DNA of 64,000 bases from positions 62,001 to 126,000 of the forward strand of contig JAUIDN010000006.1 of NCBI GenBank assembly GCA_030428615.1. The letters run 5' to 3'. Shown in pieces: positions 43,482 to 52,587 of the stretch. The DNA comes from Alphaproteobacteria bacterium. GTDB lineage: Bacteria; Pseudomonadota; Alphaproteobacteria; Sphingomonadales; Emcibacteraceae. How positions within the stretch are numbered: position 1 is the first letter of the stretch; each line of letters begins with the position of its first letter. The notes beneath the pieces were generated by a model. It did no database searches, was not told the origin of the DNA, and worked only from the letters and a program-made list of their open reading frames with translations. Both the position numbers and the translations under genes were made by a program.

Positions 43482-44855
43482 TTAGTCTTTATTACACGGT
43501 ATTATAATCTTTGTTGAAAGTCCGGGGGCGTTGTCATCAAGCTTTAATTCAAATTTGTGAATCTTGACGATAATTGACACAAGATAAAGCCCCAAACCCA
43601 TGCCGGTACTTTTTCTTTCCGGCGAAAGCCTTATGAACCTTTGTATCGCCTTATCACGGTTCTCCTTTGATATACCGGGTCCGTTATCTGAAATATTGAC
43701 GGTTATTGATCCACCGGTTTTTTCCGCAGATATATTAATTTTCGCGCCTTCGCCGGCATATTTTATTGAATTTTCTATAAGATTGGATATTGCCTGTGCG
43801 ATAAGCTGGGCATTCGCTTTAATGATAATATCATCCTGTGGTATTGACAATGCAAGCCCCATACCATTTTCTTCTGCCAGAGGACTGTATAGTTCATAAA
43901 CATCGGTCAACAGGGCCGACAAATCAACATTCTTCATCTGGGTTTCCGATAACCCGGTTTCCAATCTGGCAATATTAAGCAATGAATTCAAATCCTTTAA
44001 AATCCGGTCGGTTTCGACGATAGCCTGTTCTATTGCGGCGCCCGCTGACGGGTCGTTATTCAATTTATTTTGTGATTGTTCCAAATGGCTGCGCAGCCGG
44101 GTTAAGGGACTACGCAAATCATGAGCCATACTTTCCGTCGCGATTTTTAATTCTTCGATGAGGTCTTCTACTTTGCCCAGCATCTCATTCAATGTCATAG
44201 CCAATTGATCAAATTCATCATGCTTTGCCGTAAGCGGAATTCTTTGTGAAATATCACCGTCCATGATCGATCGCGCCGTCGTATCTATCGATTTTAATCG
44301 ACGAAGCACCAGCCGGGAAAATATGACACCACCAATTAACGCCAGAATAACAACAATAATTAACGCCCAGATCATCGCTTCAGTAAGGGTTTCCTGGAAA
44401 TCGCGCCGGGCACGCATGTCACGTCCGACCAATAATTTTGCCCCAAGACCAAGCGTATAGGCACGCGCACCAACCAGTACGGTTGACGCTGTATCCGTCC
44501 GGTAAAGCGAAAGCAATGTCCATTCACCATCGGTTCTGATATCCGGCCACTGTGAAAGATTTCCCACAATTCGTTGATTATTGGGCGCAGAAAGCAGATA
44601 TATGGCATCCCCGTCAGCAACTTCAACACGCCGTGAAAGGGCCGTTCTTAACCTCGCCAGTCCGCCGGCACGATATTCATCCTCCAATGATCTGATTTCC
44701 GCCTCGACCACTTCCGCGACCTCATTTTCGATCACTTCAACCGTCGAAAAATAAACAAAACCAAGGATTGCCGCAATGGAGCCCACATTAAAAAGCACAA
44801 AAGCCAGAATGTTTCTCGCATAGGCGCTTTTTGGGAGTAGGGAAATTTTAATCAT
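43482..44855 (-). CDS. Membrane sensor histidine kinase, HAMP type
   Basis: 457 residues. Two membrane helices (about 15-37 and 160-182) bound a periplasmic domain of about 120 residues. HAMP follows (about 183-235), then HisKA with H245 in MAHDLRSPLTRLR, then the HATPase with N-box NLIENSIKYA, DNGPGISKENR and GMGLGLY. It overlaps the response regulator gene by 4 nt (ATGA). The HtrA gene lies upstream on the same strand, so envelope stress is a plausible signal. Confidence 0.9.
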   Translation of the reverse strand: MIKISLLPKSAYARNILAFVLFNVGSIAAILGFVYFSTVEVIENEVAEVVEAEIRSLEDEYRAGGLARLRTALSRRVEVADGDAIYLLSAPNNQRIVGNLSQWPDIRTDGEWTLLSLYRTDTASTVLVGARAYTLGLGAKLLVGRDMRARRDFQETLTEAMIWALIIVVILALIGGVIFSRLVLRRLKSIDTTARSIMDGDISQRIPLTAKHDEFDQLAMTLNEMLGKVEDLIEELKIATESMAHDLRSPLTRLRSHLEQSQNKLNNDPSAGAAIEQAIVETDRILKDLNSLLNIARLETGLSETQMKNVDLSALLTDVYELYSPLAEENGMGLALSIPQDDIIIKANAQLIAQAISNLIENSIKYAGEGAKINISAEKTGGSITVNISDNGPGISKENRDKAIQRFIRLSPERKSTGMGLGLYLVSIIVKIHKFELKLDDNAPGLSTKIIIPCNKD

Positions 44856-45532
44856 GGAGCAACACCAATTCTGTACCCCGCACCGCGCACAGTATGGAGC
44901 AGTGGTTTATCATACCCCTGGTCAATTTTGCTTCGAAGTCGGCTTATATGAACGTCGATAACGTTTGTGTGCGGATCAAAATGATAATCCCAAACCTGTT
45001 CAAGCAGCATGCTTCGGGTGGCGATCCGGCCTTCATTTCGCATAAGATATTCAAGGATTTTATATTCACGGGGCTTCAAATCAATAACATTGCCAGCACG
45101 TTTTGCCTGCCTTGTTTTAAGATCAAGTTCCAGATCACCAACCGTTAGAATATCTGAGTTGCCAATTGTTTCTGTCCCCCTCCTCAACACGGCCTCAAGT
45201 CGCGCCAGAAGTTCCGAAACCGCAAATGGTTTGGCAAGATAATCATCCGCTCCCGCTTTTAAACCTTCAATCCTGTAATCAAGTTCCCCAAGGGCAGAAA
45301 GAATGATAACCGGTGTTTTAACCCCTTCCGACCTTATGGCCTTTAAAACAGATATACCATCAAGCCGTGGGAGCATACGGTCAAGAACAATAGCATCATA
45401 ATTGCCTGATACGGCTTCGGAAAGACCATCAATCCCATCGGCCATCACTTCTGCAACATGCCCGTGCTGTTCCAGACTTTTTGAAACATAGCCCGATATT
45501 TCCGGATCATCTTCAATTATTAGAATACGCAT
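44852..45532 (-). CDS. OmpR/PhoB-family response regulator
   Basis: 226 residues. Receiver domain 1-115 with acidic pocket EDD (7-9), phospho-acceptor D51 in VLDRMLPRLDG and K in DYLAKPF (about 102). A winged-helix DNA-binding domain follows (about 130-224, REYKILEYLMRN ... VIDVHISRLRSKID ... LHTVRGAGYRI). It is read with the kinase downstream. The gap to htrA contains a strong 16-bp hairpin, so it may be partly uncoupled from htrA transcription. Confidence 0.92.
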   Translation of the reverse strand: MRILIIEDDPEISGYVSKSLEQHGHVAEVMADGIDGLSEAVSGNYDAIVLDRMLPRLDGISVLKAIRSEGVKTPVIILSALGELDYRIEGLKAGADDYLAKPFAVSELLARLEAVLRRGTETIGNSDILTVGDLELDLKTRQAKRAGNVIDLKPREYKILEYLMRNEGRIATRSMLLEQVWDYHFDPHTNVIDVHISRLRSKIDQGYDKPLLHTVRGAGYRIGVAP

Positions 45533-45626
45533 ATATTCCCTTATAGTGGTTAGGAAAACTATCCATGAGGTCCAATATTATAAATGTAATCCCGACGTAA
45601 AATCAAACGACAATAATCTGTTGGTA

Positions 45627-45677
45627 TAAGCCCATATTGTCCGATAGGGAGTGAGGGGTCGGGACAATATGGGCTTA
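45627..45677. repeat. 16-bp perfect inverted repeat between htrA and the response regulator gene
   Basis: TAAGCCCATATTGTCC (45627-45642) and GGACAATATGGGCTTA (45662-45677) are exact inverse complements around a 19-nt purine-rich loop. It starts 6 nt after the htrA stop (minus strand). No T-run follows the stem in either direction, so it is not a classical terminator; an RNA-stabilising or attenuating hairpin, or a protein-binding site, is possible. Confidence 0.8.
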
Positions 45678-45683
45678 ATCGGG

Positions 45684-47150
45684 TTAAGCGCGGTCAAACG
45701 GAACGGCTACAAAGCGCTTACCCTGTCTGTTTTTTACCCGAAGTAACACGGCTTCCTTGTTTTCGGCGGCAGCCTTCGCCAGTTCATCCTGAACATCTGA
45801 CAAGCTTTCCACCGGCTCGTTATTCACGGATTCGATCTTGTCACCGACGCGAATATTGGTTTGGGCTGTTGGGCTATTCGGATCAATTTCAACCACTTCC
45901 AGCTTCTGATTAAGCGCCAGTCCAAGATGTGGAACCTCGTCACCGTCACCTCTGAAGGATGCTCTGGTGACTTTTGTATCGTCTTCGAACGCGCCGATAT
46001 TTACTTTCTTTGTTTCTTTGTCTGAATTTCGCCATATATCAACATCGACCGTTGAATCGGCCTTTGCCTTCGCCACCAGTTTGGTTAAATCCTTAAGGTC
46101 CTCGATTTCATTGCCATCAAACGCAATGATCACATCGCCTGGTTTCAATCCGGCTTCTTCGGCAGGACCGTCATCAACAACTTCCGCAACCAGAGCACCG
46201 TGTGCTTTTTCAAGCCCCAGGCTTTCCGCAATATCATCGGTTACCGGCTGGATTGAAATCCCCATCCAGCCGCGTTCAACAACACCATCATCTATCAAAT
46301 CATCGACAATGCTTTGCGCCATATCCGAAGGGATGGAAAACCCGATCCCGACATTGCCGCCGCCCGGTGAATATATAGCGGTATTAACACCAATCACTTC
46401 GCCGTCTTCATTAAACAGCGGTCCACCGGAATTTCCCTTGTTTATAGGTGTGTCGGTTTGGATAAAGTCATCATATGGTCCTGATCCTATTTCCCGGCCA
46501 CGTGCCGAAACAATCCCAGAAGTCACAGAGCCGTATAGTCCGAATGGTGAGCCAACAGCAAACACGGAATCACCAACCCTTGCCTTGTCTGAATCTCCCC
46601 ACTTGACGGTGTCAAATTTTTCGTCCGCTTCTATTTTCAGAACAGCAAGATCCGTTTTCGGATCGGTGCCAAGAACCTTTGCCGTAAGCTCACGACCATC
46701 GTTTAAACGAACGGTGACCGTTTCAGCATTATCAACCACATGGTTATTGGTAATGACGATGCCATCACCTTCAACGATAAAGCCGGACCCGATCGCTGCC
46801 GGTTGTTGTGGCTGAAACCTGCGATCCGGCTGACGAAATCTTTCGCCGCCCCTGAACTGCCTGAAAAATTCTTCAAATGGATCTCTCATTCCGTCGGGTA
46901 GTTCGTCAAATTCCTGCACAACATTTGAACGGACTTTACCTTTTGAAATCACCTGAACAACCGCCGGACTGACTTCTTCCACCATATCAGCAAGGTTCGA
47001 AACAGCCGCGGGCTGAGCAATGTAACGGACATCCTGCACCATATCCTTGTTCGTTCTGCTCGTATCCGCCAGACCGTGCGAAACAGCAACAACACTTGTT
47101 CCGGCAAGCAGACCAACGGCGAGACTCTTAAATAGTGATCGATTAAACAT
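45684..47150 (-). CDS. degP: HtrA/DegP-type periplasmic serine protease
   Basis: 488 residues. Signal peptide (about 1-28), a Pro/Arg/Gln-rich loop (about 80-118), and a chymotrypsin-like protease with triad H137 (TNNHVV), D167 (TDLAVL) and S241 (GNSGGP). Two PDZ domains follow (about 290-375 and 395-485), the first with GWMGISIQPV and AGLKPGDVI. DegP cleaves or refolds misfolded envelope proteins. It is followed by the two-component pair on the same strand, a common alphaproteobacterial order that suggests joint envelope-stress control. The gap 47151-47325 ahead of it is AT-rich. Confidence 0.93.
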   Translation of the reverse strand: MFNRSLFKSLAVGLLAGTSVVAVSHGLADTSRTNKDMVQDVRYIAQPAAVSNLADMVEEVSPAVVQVISKGKVRSNVVQEFDELPDGMRDPFEEFFRQFRGGERFRQPDRRFQPQQPAAIGSGFIVEGDGIVITNNHVVDNAETVTVRLNDGRELTAKVLGTDPKTDLAVLKIEADEKFDTVKWGDSDKARVGDSVFAVGSPFGLYGSVTSGIVSARGREIGSGPYDDFIQTDTPINKGNSGGPLFNEDGEVIGVNTAIYSPGGGNVGIGFSIPSDMAQSIVDDLIDDGVVERGWMGISIQPVTDDIAESLGLEKAHGALVAEVVDDGPAEEAGLKPGDVIIAFDGNEIEDLKDLTKLVAKAKADSTVDVDIWRNSDKETKKVNIGAFEDDTKVTRASFRGDGDEVPHLGLALNQKLEVVEIDPNSPTAQTNIRVGDKIESVNNEPVESLSDVQDELAKAAAENKEAVLLRVKNRQGKRFVAVPFDRA

Positions 47151-47325
47151 TTCATTCTCCTGATTAACATCAATTGTTATGTCCGGAATATAAAATGGGA
47201 AGATGAACGCATTCTGTCGGTAACATTACAAAAATTTAATGTTGTGAATTATAAGAATTATTGATCCATTACATTAAGCACACATTGCTCTTGCATTCAC
47301 TTTCTTCACACTATAAATATTTTTG

Positions 47326-47778
47326 ATGCATCTAGCCCTTTATCAACCCGATATTCCGCCAAACACCGGCACCATCATCCGCATGGCCGCGTGCCTTGGG
47401 GTGCCGGTTCATATCATCGAACCTTGCGGGTTTCCTTTTGGTGAAAAGTCATTCCGCCGCGCCGGAATGGATTATATTGACCAGAGCAGAATTACGCGTC
47501 ATTCATCATGGGAAAGTTTCCTCGACAGCATAGCCGGGCAGCGCATCATTCTGCTTTCGACAAAAGCGACCAAAAGTTATACAGAATGTTGCTTTAAGAA
47601 AGATGATATTTTGCTGCTTGGTCAGGAAAGTGCGGGCGTACCACCAGATGTTCATAGCCGCGCCGATGAACGACTGCATATTCCAATGGCAAAGGATACA
47701 AGATCATTGAATATTGCCGTCTCAGCAGCTATGGTTCTTGGCGAAGCATTAAGACAAACAAATGGATTTCCCAAATAG
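47326..47778 (+). CDS. trmL: tRNA (cytidine(34)/uridine-2'-O)-methyltransferase TrmL
   Basis: 150 residues from the ATG at 47326 (a TTG directly before it is in frame). A SPOUT trefoil-knot methyltransferase: N-terminal [41 protein letters not shown], then the knot motifs [11 protein letters not shown] and [18 protein letters not shown]. It methylates the wobble ribose of tRNA-Leu. hemF begins 5 nt after its stop. Confidence 0.93.
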   Translation: MHLALYQPDIPPNTGTIIRMAACLGVPVHIIEPCGFPFGEKSFRRAGMDYIDQSRITRHSSWESFLDSIAGQRIILLSTKATKSYTECCFKKDDILLLGQESAGVPPDVHSRADERLHIPMAKDTRSLNIAVSAAMVLGEALRQTNGFPK

Positions 47779-47783
47779 ATAAA

Positions 47784-48638
47784 ATGAGCACCGAAGAACA
47801 AAAAGAAAAAGCAAAAAACTGGTTTGAAACACTACGTGATCAAATTTGCGACAGTTTTGAAAAAATAGAAGATGACGTCACCGGCGTTTATACCGACCTT
47901 GACCCCGGACGGTTTGAACGCAAACGTTGGTACCGAGATGATGATCCGAAAAAGGGTGGCGGCACCATGGCGGTGATGAAAGGACGCGTATTTGAAAAAG
48001 TGGGCGTAAATATTTCCACTGTGTACGGGGAATTTTCCCCGGAATTTGCCAAACAGATTCCAGGCGCTGACGAAGATCCACGTTTTTGGGCCAGCGGCAT
48101 ATCGCTTGTTGCGCATATGCACAATCCAAAAGTACCCGCCGTCCACATGAATACCCGCCACATTGTGACCACCAAGGGATGGTTTGGCGGTGGAGCGGAC
48201 CTGAATACCGCGTTCCCCAATCATTTTGATACCAAGGATTTCCATGCCGCTTTAAAAAAAGCCTGCGATAGACATAATGAAGAATATTATGAGCGCTACA
48301 AAAAATGGTGTGATGAATATTTCTATGTGCCGCACCGGAACCGCGCGCGCGGCGAAGGCGGTATTTTTTATGATCAACTGAATACCGGTGACTGGGATGC
48401 GGATTTCGCCTTTACACAGGATGTCGGTCAAACCTTTAATGAAATATATCCCGCCCTTGTTCGCCGCCACATGAATAAGGAATGGACGTTCGAAGAACGT
48501 GAAGAATTATTATATTACAGGGGCTTATACGCCGAATTTAACCTTGTTTATGATCGTGGGACCGCCTTTGGGCTTAAGACCGGCGGCAATGTTGATGCCA
48601 TCCTTATGTCACTTCCGCCCCATGCAAAGTGGAAATAA
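47784..48638 (+). CDS. hemF: Oxygen-dependent coproporphyrinogen III oxidase
   Basis: 284 residues. Conserved blocks: [79 protein letters not shown] and [19 protein letters not shown]. It performs the aerobic two-step decarboxylation in heme synthesis. It lies between trmL and a lipase-like gene, the latter starting on the last base of its stop (TAATG). Confidence 0.95.
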   Translation: MSTEEQKEKAKNWFETLRDQICDSFEKIEDDVTGVYTDLDPGRFERKRWYRDDDPKKGGGTMAVMKGRVFEKVGVNISTVYGEFSPEFAKQIPGADEDPRFWASGISLVAHMHNPKVPAVHMNTRHIVTTKGWFGGGADLNTAFPNHFDTKDFHAALKKACDRHNEEYYERYKKWCDEYFYVPHRNRARGEGGIFYDQLNTGDWDADFAFTQDVGQTFNEIYPALVRRHMNKEWTFEEREELLYYRGLYAEFNLVYDRGTAFGLKTGGNVDAILMSLPPHAKWK

Positions 48639-49480
48639 TGCCCTGGTCGGACATTGAAAAACAAATACGCGACGAAGTCAAAAACTTGGGCGGCAGATAT
48701 GTATGGACAGATGTCGCCCTTCAGGGAAATTATCATATTCAACGAAATGTAAACACCGGAAGGTACCGCCTTCTTGACGGGGACCGGCGCAGATTACTGC
48801 TCGCCGGATACGAATCCTGTAAGGAAAAACTTGACGACATAGGACCGAAATTTGAGAGCAGGCATCTGGTTTTGCTGATCCATGGTCTTGGCCGTCACGC
48901 CGGGATCATGGATAAACCGAAACTTGCATTACGCAAAGCCGGCCTTGCCGCACATTCGCTCAATTACGCAACCCTGTTTGAAGGGGTAAATGAACACGCA
49001 ACGCATTTCACACACCTGCTTGAAAATTTAAAGGGAATAGACAAAGTATCATTTGTTACCCACAGCCTAGGCGGCCTTGTTGCGAGAGAAATATTACGTC
49101 GATCCCTTGTCTGGAACGGTGTAACAGCGAACAAGCTTGTCATGATGGGAACCCCAAACAAGGGGGCACAGATTGCTGAATTTTTAAACCGGATGAAAGC
49201 CTATCATTTTATTTCCGGACCATCCGGGCAGGATGTGAGGCCAAATCTGTTGGTAAAGGAACTCCCCGAACCGCCAATTCCAACTCTGATAATTGCCGGT
49301 GGAACCGGCACGGATACGGGGTTTAACCCCCTGCTTGCCGGCGATAATGACGGCATAGTCACCGTGGCGGAAACCCGTCTTGACAGCCCCCATGAATTTA
49401 AACTGGTAAAAGTGATCCACACAACAATCATGGATCACGAAGAAAGCATCAATGCAACAATTCAGTTTCTGGCAGACTGA
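48638..49480 (+). CDS. Lipase/esterase-like alpha/beta hydrolase
   Basis: 280 residues from the ATG at 48638 that overlaps the hemF stop by one base. The oxyanion region HLVLLIHGLGR and nucleophile elbow THSLGG (Ser about 144) are clear; GDNDGIV and the HTTIMDHE end provide the acid and His. It resembles EstA / palmitoyl-thioesterase-type lipases. There is no signal peptide, so it is cytoplasmic. Its last 32 bases overlap the 3' end of the convergent CCA-transferase gene. Confidence 0.8.
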   Translation: MPWSDIEKQIRDEVKNLGGRYVWTDVALQGNYHIQRNVNTGRYRLLDGDRRRLLLAGYESCKEKLDDIGPKFESRHLVLLIHGLGRHAGIMDKPKLALRKAGLAAHSLNYATLFEGVNEHATHFTHLLENLKGIDKVSFVTHSLGGLVAREILRRSLVWNGVTANKLVMMGTPNKGAQIAEFLNRMKAYHFISGPSGQDVRPNLLVKELPEPPIPTLIIAGGTGTDTGFNPLLAGDNDGIVTVAETRLDSPHEFKLVKVIHTTIMDHEESINATIQFLAD

Positions 49481-50654
49481 AGTCATTTTCGATCCAGTCC
49501 TGCTCAAGCCTCTTTAATTCTATCCCGACATCACGGCCCGCAGGCCACCCTTCGGCAATCAGGTCCTGCCCTCTAAATGGCATCTTCGGTATTTCATAAT
49601 CATTAATATAATAAAGCGTTTTAGGGTCCAGAACACCCTGCCTTATCAAATTGTGAATGACTACATCCTTCCCCCGCAGATAAAGCACTTTTCTCAGGGT
49701 TTTCGCTCTCAGGTCATGTTTATGATATTCTTCGGCAAAACTAAGTAACATATCCCGGTCCTTATTTGAAAGGCGAAGACGCCTTGCCGTTTCCTGGATA
49801 ACGTCATTATCTCGCGGCAACAGGCACGAAAGTCGCCCAAGGACATCTTTTCGTTTCAGTTTTTTCTCAAGTTTCACATATTTCAAAAATGTGTCGTATG
49901 GAACAGCATCAGGTATTATCTCCCTCAATATACCGATTGTAGAGAGTATAGGGACCGCCTGCATCACTCTTTTTGATAACAATATTTTACCAAATTCCTG
50001 CCAGACACGCTCACCTGAAAGGTCTTTAATCATATTTTTAAGTTCAACACAGGCGAGCATACCTGCCTCATCAACGCCGCCGACTTCTATATCTGATGAA
50101 AAACGGAAAAACCTTAATATCCGCAGCGCATCTTCGCGAATACGTTCACGAGCATCACCAATAAAACGTACCTTAGCTGCTTTTAAATCTTTAAAACCGT
50201 CCAGAGGGTCAAAAACAACACCGTTTATATCCACATAAAATGCGTTTATGGTGAAATCACGCCTTTTTGCGTCCTCAATCCAATTATCCGTATATTCGAC
50301 CAAGGCATGGCGTCCATCAGTGGATACATCGCGGCGCAGAGTTGTAATTTCAAAATGTTTCTTATCAATTACGGCGGTAATTGTACCATGATCAAGTCCG
50401 GTCGGGATGACTTTTATACCCGCACGTTCAAGCCTTTTCATGTTTTCTTCCGGCCTTAATGTCGAGGCAATATCAATATCGCCGATTTTCCTCTTATTCT
50501 GCCAGAAAATATTCAATAATGCATCGCGAACCGCACCACCCACGATACGCGCCTCACCTGGATGCTCGTTAAGCACAGACATTACAGCAAGAAGCTCAGG
50601 TTTTCTAAGCCATTTGCTATCGCCAATATTAAGCAGCACACCGTTCATATTCAT
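49449..50654 (-). CDS. cca: CCA tRNA nucleotidyltransferase / poly(A) polymerase family
   Basis: 401 residues (starts at ATG 50654 or 50648). The nucleotidyltransferase head has GGAVRDAL, the catalytic GDIDIA, RRDVSTDGRHA and RRDFTINA; then GDARERIREDALRILRFFRFS and the helical neck and body with a C-terminal RNA-binding region ending in GW-AGRDVG--L. It adds or repairs the CCA end of tRNA. Its start overlaps the NUDIX gene stop by about 26 nt: a conserved alphaproteobacterial run DUF1285 - NUDIX - CCA. Confidence 0.92.
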   Translation of the reverse strand: MNMNGVLLNIGDSKWLRKPELLAVMSVLNEHPGEARIVGGAVRDALLNIFWQNKRKIGDIDIASTLRPEENMKRLERAGIKVIPTGLDHGTITAVIDKKHFEITTLRRDVSTDGRHALVEYTDNWIEDAKRRDFTINAFYVDINGVVFDPLDGFKDLKAAKVRFIGDARERIREDALRILRFFRFSSDIEVGGVDEAGMLACVELKNMIKDLSGERVWQEFGKILLSKRVMQAVPILSTIGILREIIPDAVPYDTFLKYVKLEKKLKRKDVLGRLSCLLPRDNDVIQETARRLRLSNKDRDMLLSFAEEYHKHDLRAKTLRKVLYLRGKDVVIHNLIRQGVLDPKTLYYINDYEIPKMPFRGQDLIAEGWPAGRDVGIELKRLEQDWIENDFSLPETELLH

Positions 50655-51309
50655 TTACCAATTTTGCAAAACGTACAAGCATCGCCGCTGTAGCACCCCA
50701 TATTTTATGTTCATCATGCGGGAATACATAATAATGACGATCAGCACCTTTCCACCTTAAACTTTCAATCTGATGGTTTCTTTCATCCAAAATGAAACCC
50801 AGCGGCACTTCAAAGACCGCTTCCACTTCTTCCTGTTGTGGAATGATATCAAATTCAGGATTAACGAAACCGACAACAGGCGCGACACTGAACCCGGTCA
50901 CTGTTTCATAATCCTCCATCGCACCGATGACTTCAACATTAGTTTCCGGCAGATTTACTTCTTCCTGTGCTTCACGCAATGCCGTTGCCATTGCATGAAG
51001 ATCATTTTCGTCACATCTGCCACCGGGGAAGCTAATTTGACCACCATGACTTTTAAGATGTGACGATCGTTTCGTCAGTAATATCGAAAGCTCGTTTCCA
51101 CGTTCCACGATCGGCACAAGCACAGCAGATGCCTTAAGCGGTAATTCATTTTGAATGAAGTTCCTGTCTTTAAACAATTCACCCGGTCGGTAGAGTGAAT
51201 GATCCCCCCCAGAGGGTCTTATCCAGGCACGTGCTTCCGCAGGTGTCAGTGCGCGCCTCATGATCGGGTCATGGCGTTCAAATATCCTTGTAATAAGTCT
51301 TTTCATCAT
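50629..51309 (-). CDS. CoA pyrophosphatase, NUDIX family
   Basis: 226 residues. The NUDIX box is complete (GGRCDENDLHAMATALREAQEEVNL region, with REAQEE giving the metal ligands), preceded by the CoA-specific LTKRSSHLKSHGGQISFPGG motif. It hydrolyses CoA to phosphopantetheine and 3',5'-ADP. It lies between DUF1285 and the CCA-transferase on the same strand. Confidence 0.92.
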   Translation of the reverse strand: MMKRLITRIFERHDPIMRRALTPAEARAWIRPSGGDHSLYRPGELFKDRNFIQNELPLKASAVLVPIVERGNELSILLTKRSSHLKSHGGQISFPGGRCDENDLHAMATALREAQEEVNLPETNVEVIGAMEDYETVTGFSVAPVVGFVNPEFDIIPQQEEVEAVFEVPLGFILDERNHQIESLRWKGADRHYYVFPHDEHKIWGATAAMLVRFAKLVNEYERCAA

Positions 51310-51348
51310 CTAATTAATTTTCCAATTCATTAAAGCGATATTTCATTC

Positions 51349-51915
51349 TCAACCCTCAAGCGGGAAAAATACCCCGCCACTCCATACACCGTAATTACCT
51401 TCATATTCTTGCGCATAATCTGCCAGTTGGTAAAAAACACTGCGTGACATAAGCGCATCCAGATTGGCCCTTACCCGGACGTAAGGCGATGGTTCGCCCG
51501 TTTTCTTATCAACAACCACCCTTATCGGGTTATCTTTGCCTGCTTTGACAAAATCACCCACGTTTGTCTTAAAGATGATATCCGTATCGTGTTTTTCAAT
51601 ATCGACCGCTAAAAAGGGAGCGTCATCAACCTGTATCCCTACCTTTTCAACAGGTGTGACCAGAAAATACTTATCATCATCACGCCGAAGAATTGTCGAA
51701 AATAGTTTCACCATCCTCTCCCGCATGATTGGTGTACCCATATAGTCCCATCTGCCGTCGCGGCGAATACGCATGTCGATCTCTCCACAATAGTCCGGGT
51801 TCCAAAGATCTACTGGGGGAAGCTTCTTTTCAGCAAGGGCTCTTTCGGCCTCCAATGCAAATGTTTCAGGCCTAAAAGTTGAAGTATTATGGGCAGTTAC
51901 GTTCATCTTTGTCAT
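51349..51915 (-). CDS. DUF1285 family protein
   Basis: 188 residues. WNPDYCGEIDMRIRRDGRWDYMGTPIMRERMVKLFSTILRRD is the family block (given here only by its ends), followed by YFLVTPVEKVGIQVDDAPF and YVRVRANLDALMSRSVFYQLADY. Structures of this family show a two-domain beta fold; the role is unknown, but the gene is steadily linked with the CoA pyrophosphatase and CCA-transferase as here. Confidence 0.92.
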   Translation of the reverse strand: MTKMNVTAHNTSTFRPETFALEAERALAEKKLPPVDLWNPDYCGEIDMRIRRDGRWDYMGTPIMRERMVKLFSTILRRDDDKYFLVTPVEKVGIQVDDAPFLAVDIEKHDTDIIFKTNVGDFVKAGKDNPIRVVVDKKTGEPSPYVRVRANLDALMSRSVFYQLADYAQEYEGNYGVWSGGVFFPLEG

Positions 51916-51977
51916 AACGTACTCCTATAACAAGTATATGAAAATAATATTACACTTTTTAGATAGTTTTTTAAAGG

Positions 51978-52460
51978 TTAAACTCGCGATATTTCGCCAA
52001 TAACATTGTAAAATGAACCAGTTAGAAGTTCCAATGCTAACAGCCTAGAAAGGTCATCCTGACCTTTCATGGTAATATTTTCGGCGCACTTACGGCTGAA
52101 GCCAAGACGTGAATAATAACTTTCATCGCCAACAAGGATCACGCGACTATGACCAAGCTCTTTTGCCCGTTCCAGGCCATGTTTCATAAGCTTTATGCCG
52201 TACCCCTGCCCCTGCAGTTCCGGTTTCACCGCAATCGGGCCTAATAGAAGTGCATCATGTGAACCTATTTTCACGGGCCAAAAACGAAGGGTCGCAATCA
52301 ACTTTCCATCGTCTTTAACCACGAAGGCCAAATCGGCTATCGGATCTACACCTTCGCGCAGTGCATAGGCCGCTTTCTTAAAACGGTCTTCGCCAAACGC
52401 AACATCAAGAAGTTCTTCCACAGATTGGGCATCGGACGACTGTTGCAATAAAATATCCAT
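51978..52460 (-). CDS. GNAT-family N-acetyltransferase (YhbS-like)
   Basis: 160 residues. LLLGPIAVKPELQGQGYGIKLMKHGLERAKELGHSRVILVGDESYYSRLGF is the YhbS-type acetyl-CoA block (named by its ends), with Q-G-Q-G-Y-G binding the cofactor. Substrate unknown. Alone between the porin and DUF1285 genes. Confidence 0.88.
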   Translation of the reverse strand: MDILLQQSSDAQSVEELLDVAFGEDRFKKAAYALREGVDPIADLAFVVKDDGKLIATLRFWPVKIGSHDALLLGPIAVKPELQGQGYGIKLMKHGLERAKELGHSRVILVGDESYYSRLGFSRKCAENITMKGQDDLSRLLALELLTGSFYNVIGEISRV

Positions 52461-52587
52461 GAAACTTACCGTTTGTTAAAAAGTTCCAAGCAAATATCAT
52501 ATAAGAATCACAATATCCAGCAAATAATACGTTTTATGACTATAATTTCCGAATATAATTCGTTTTATAATAACAAAACAAAATATT

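Noticed and set aside
45967-46815. A 282-codon open frame on the plus strand opposite htrA.
   Set aside because: It is the antisense shadow of a highly conserved gene with intact triad and PDZ domains; composition is Ser/Pro/Thr-rich as expected for an antisense frame, and it has no family motif.
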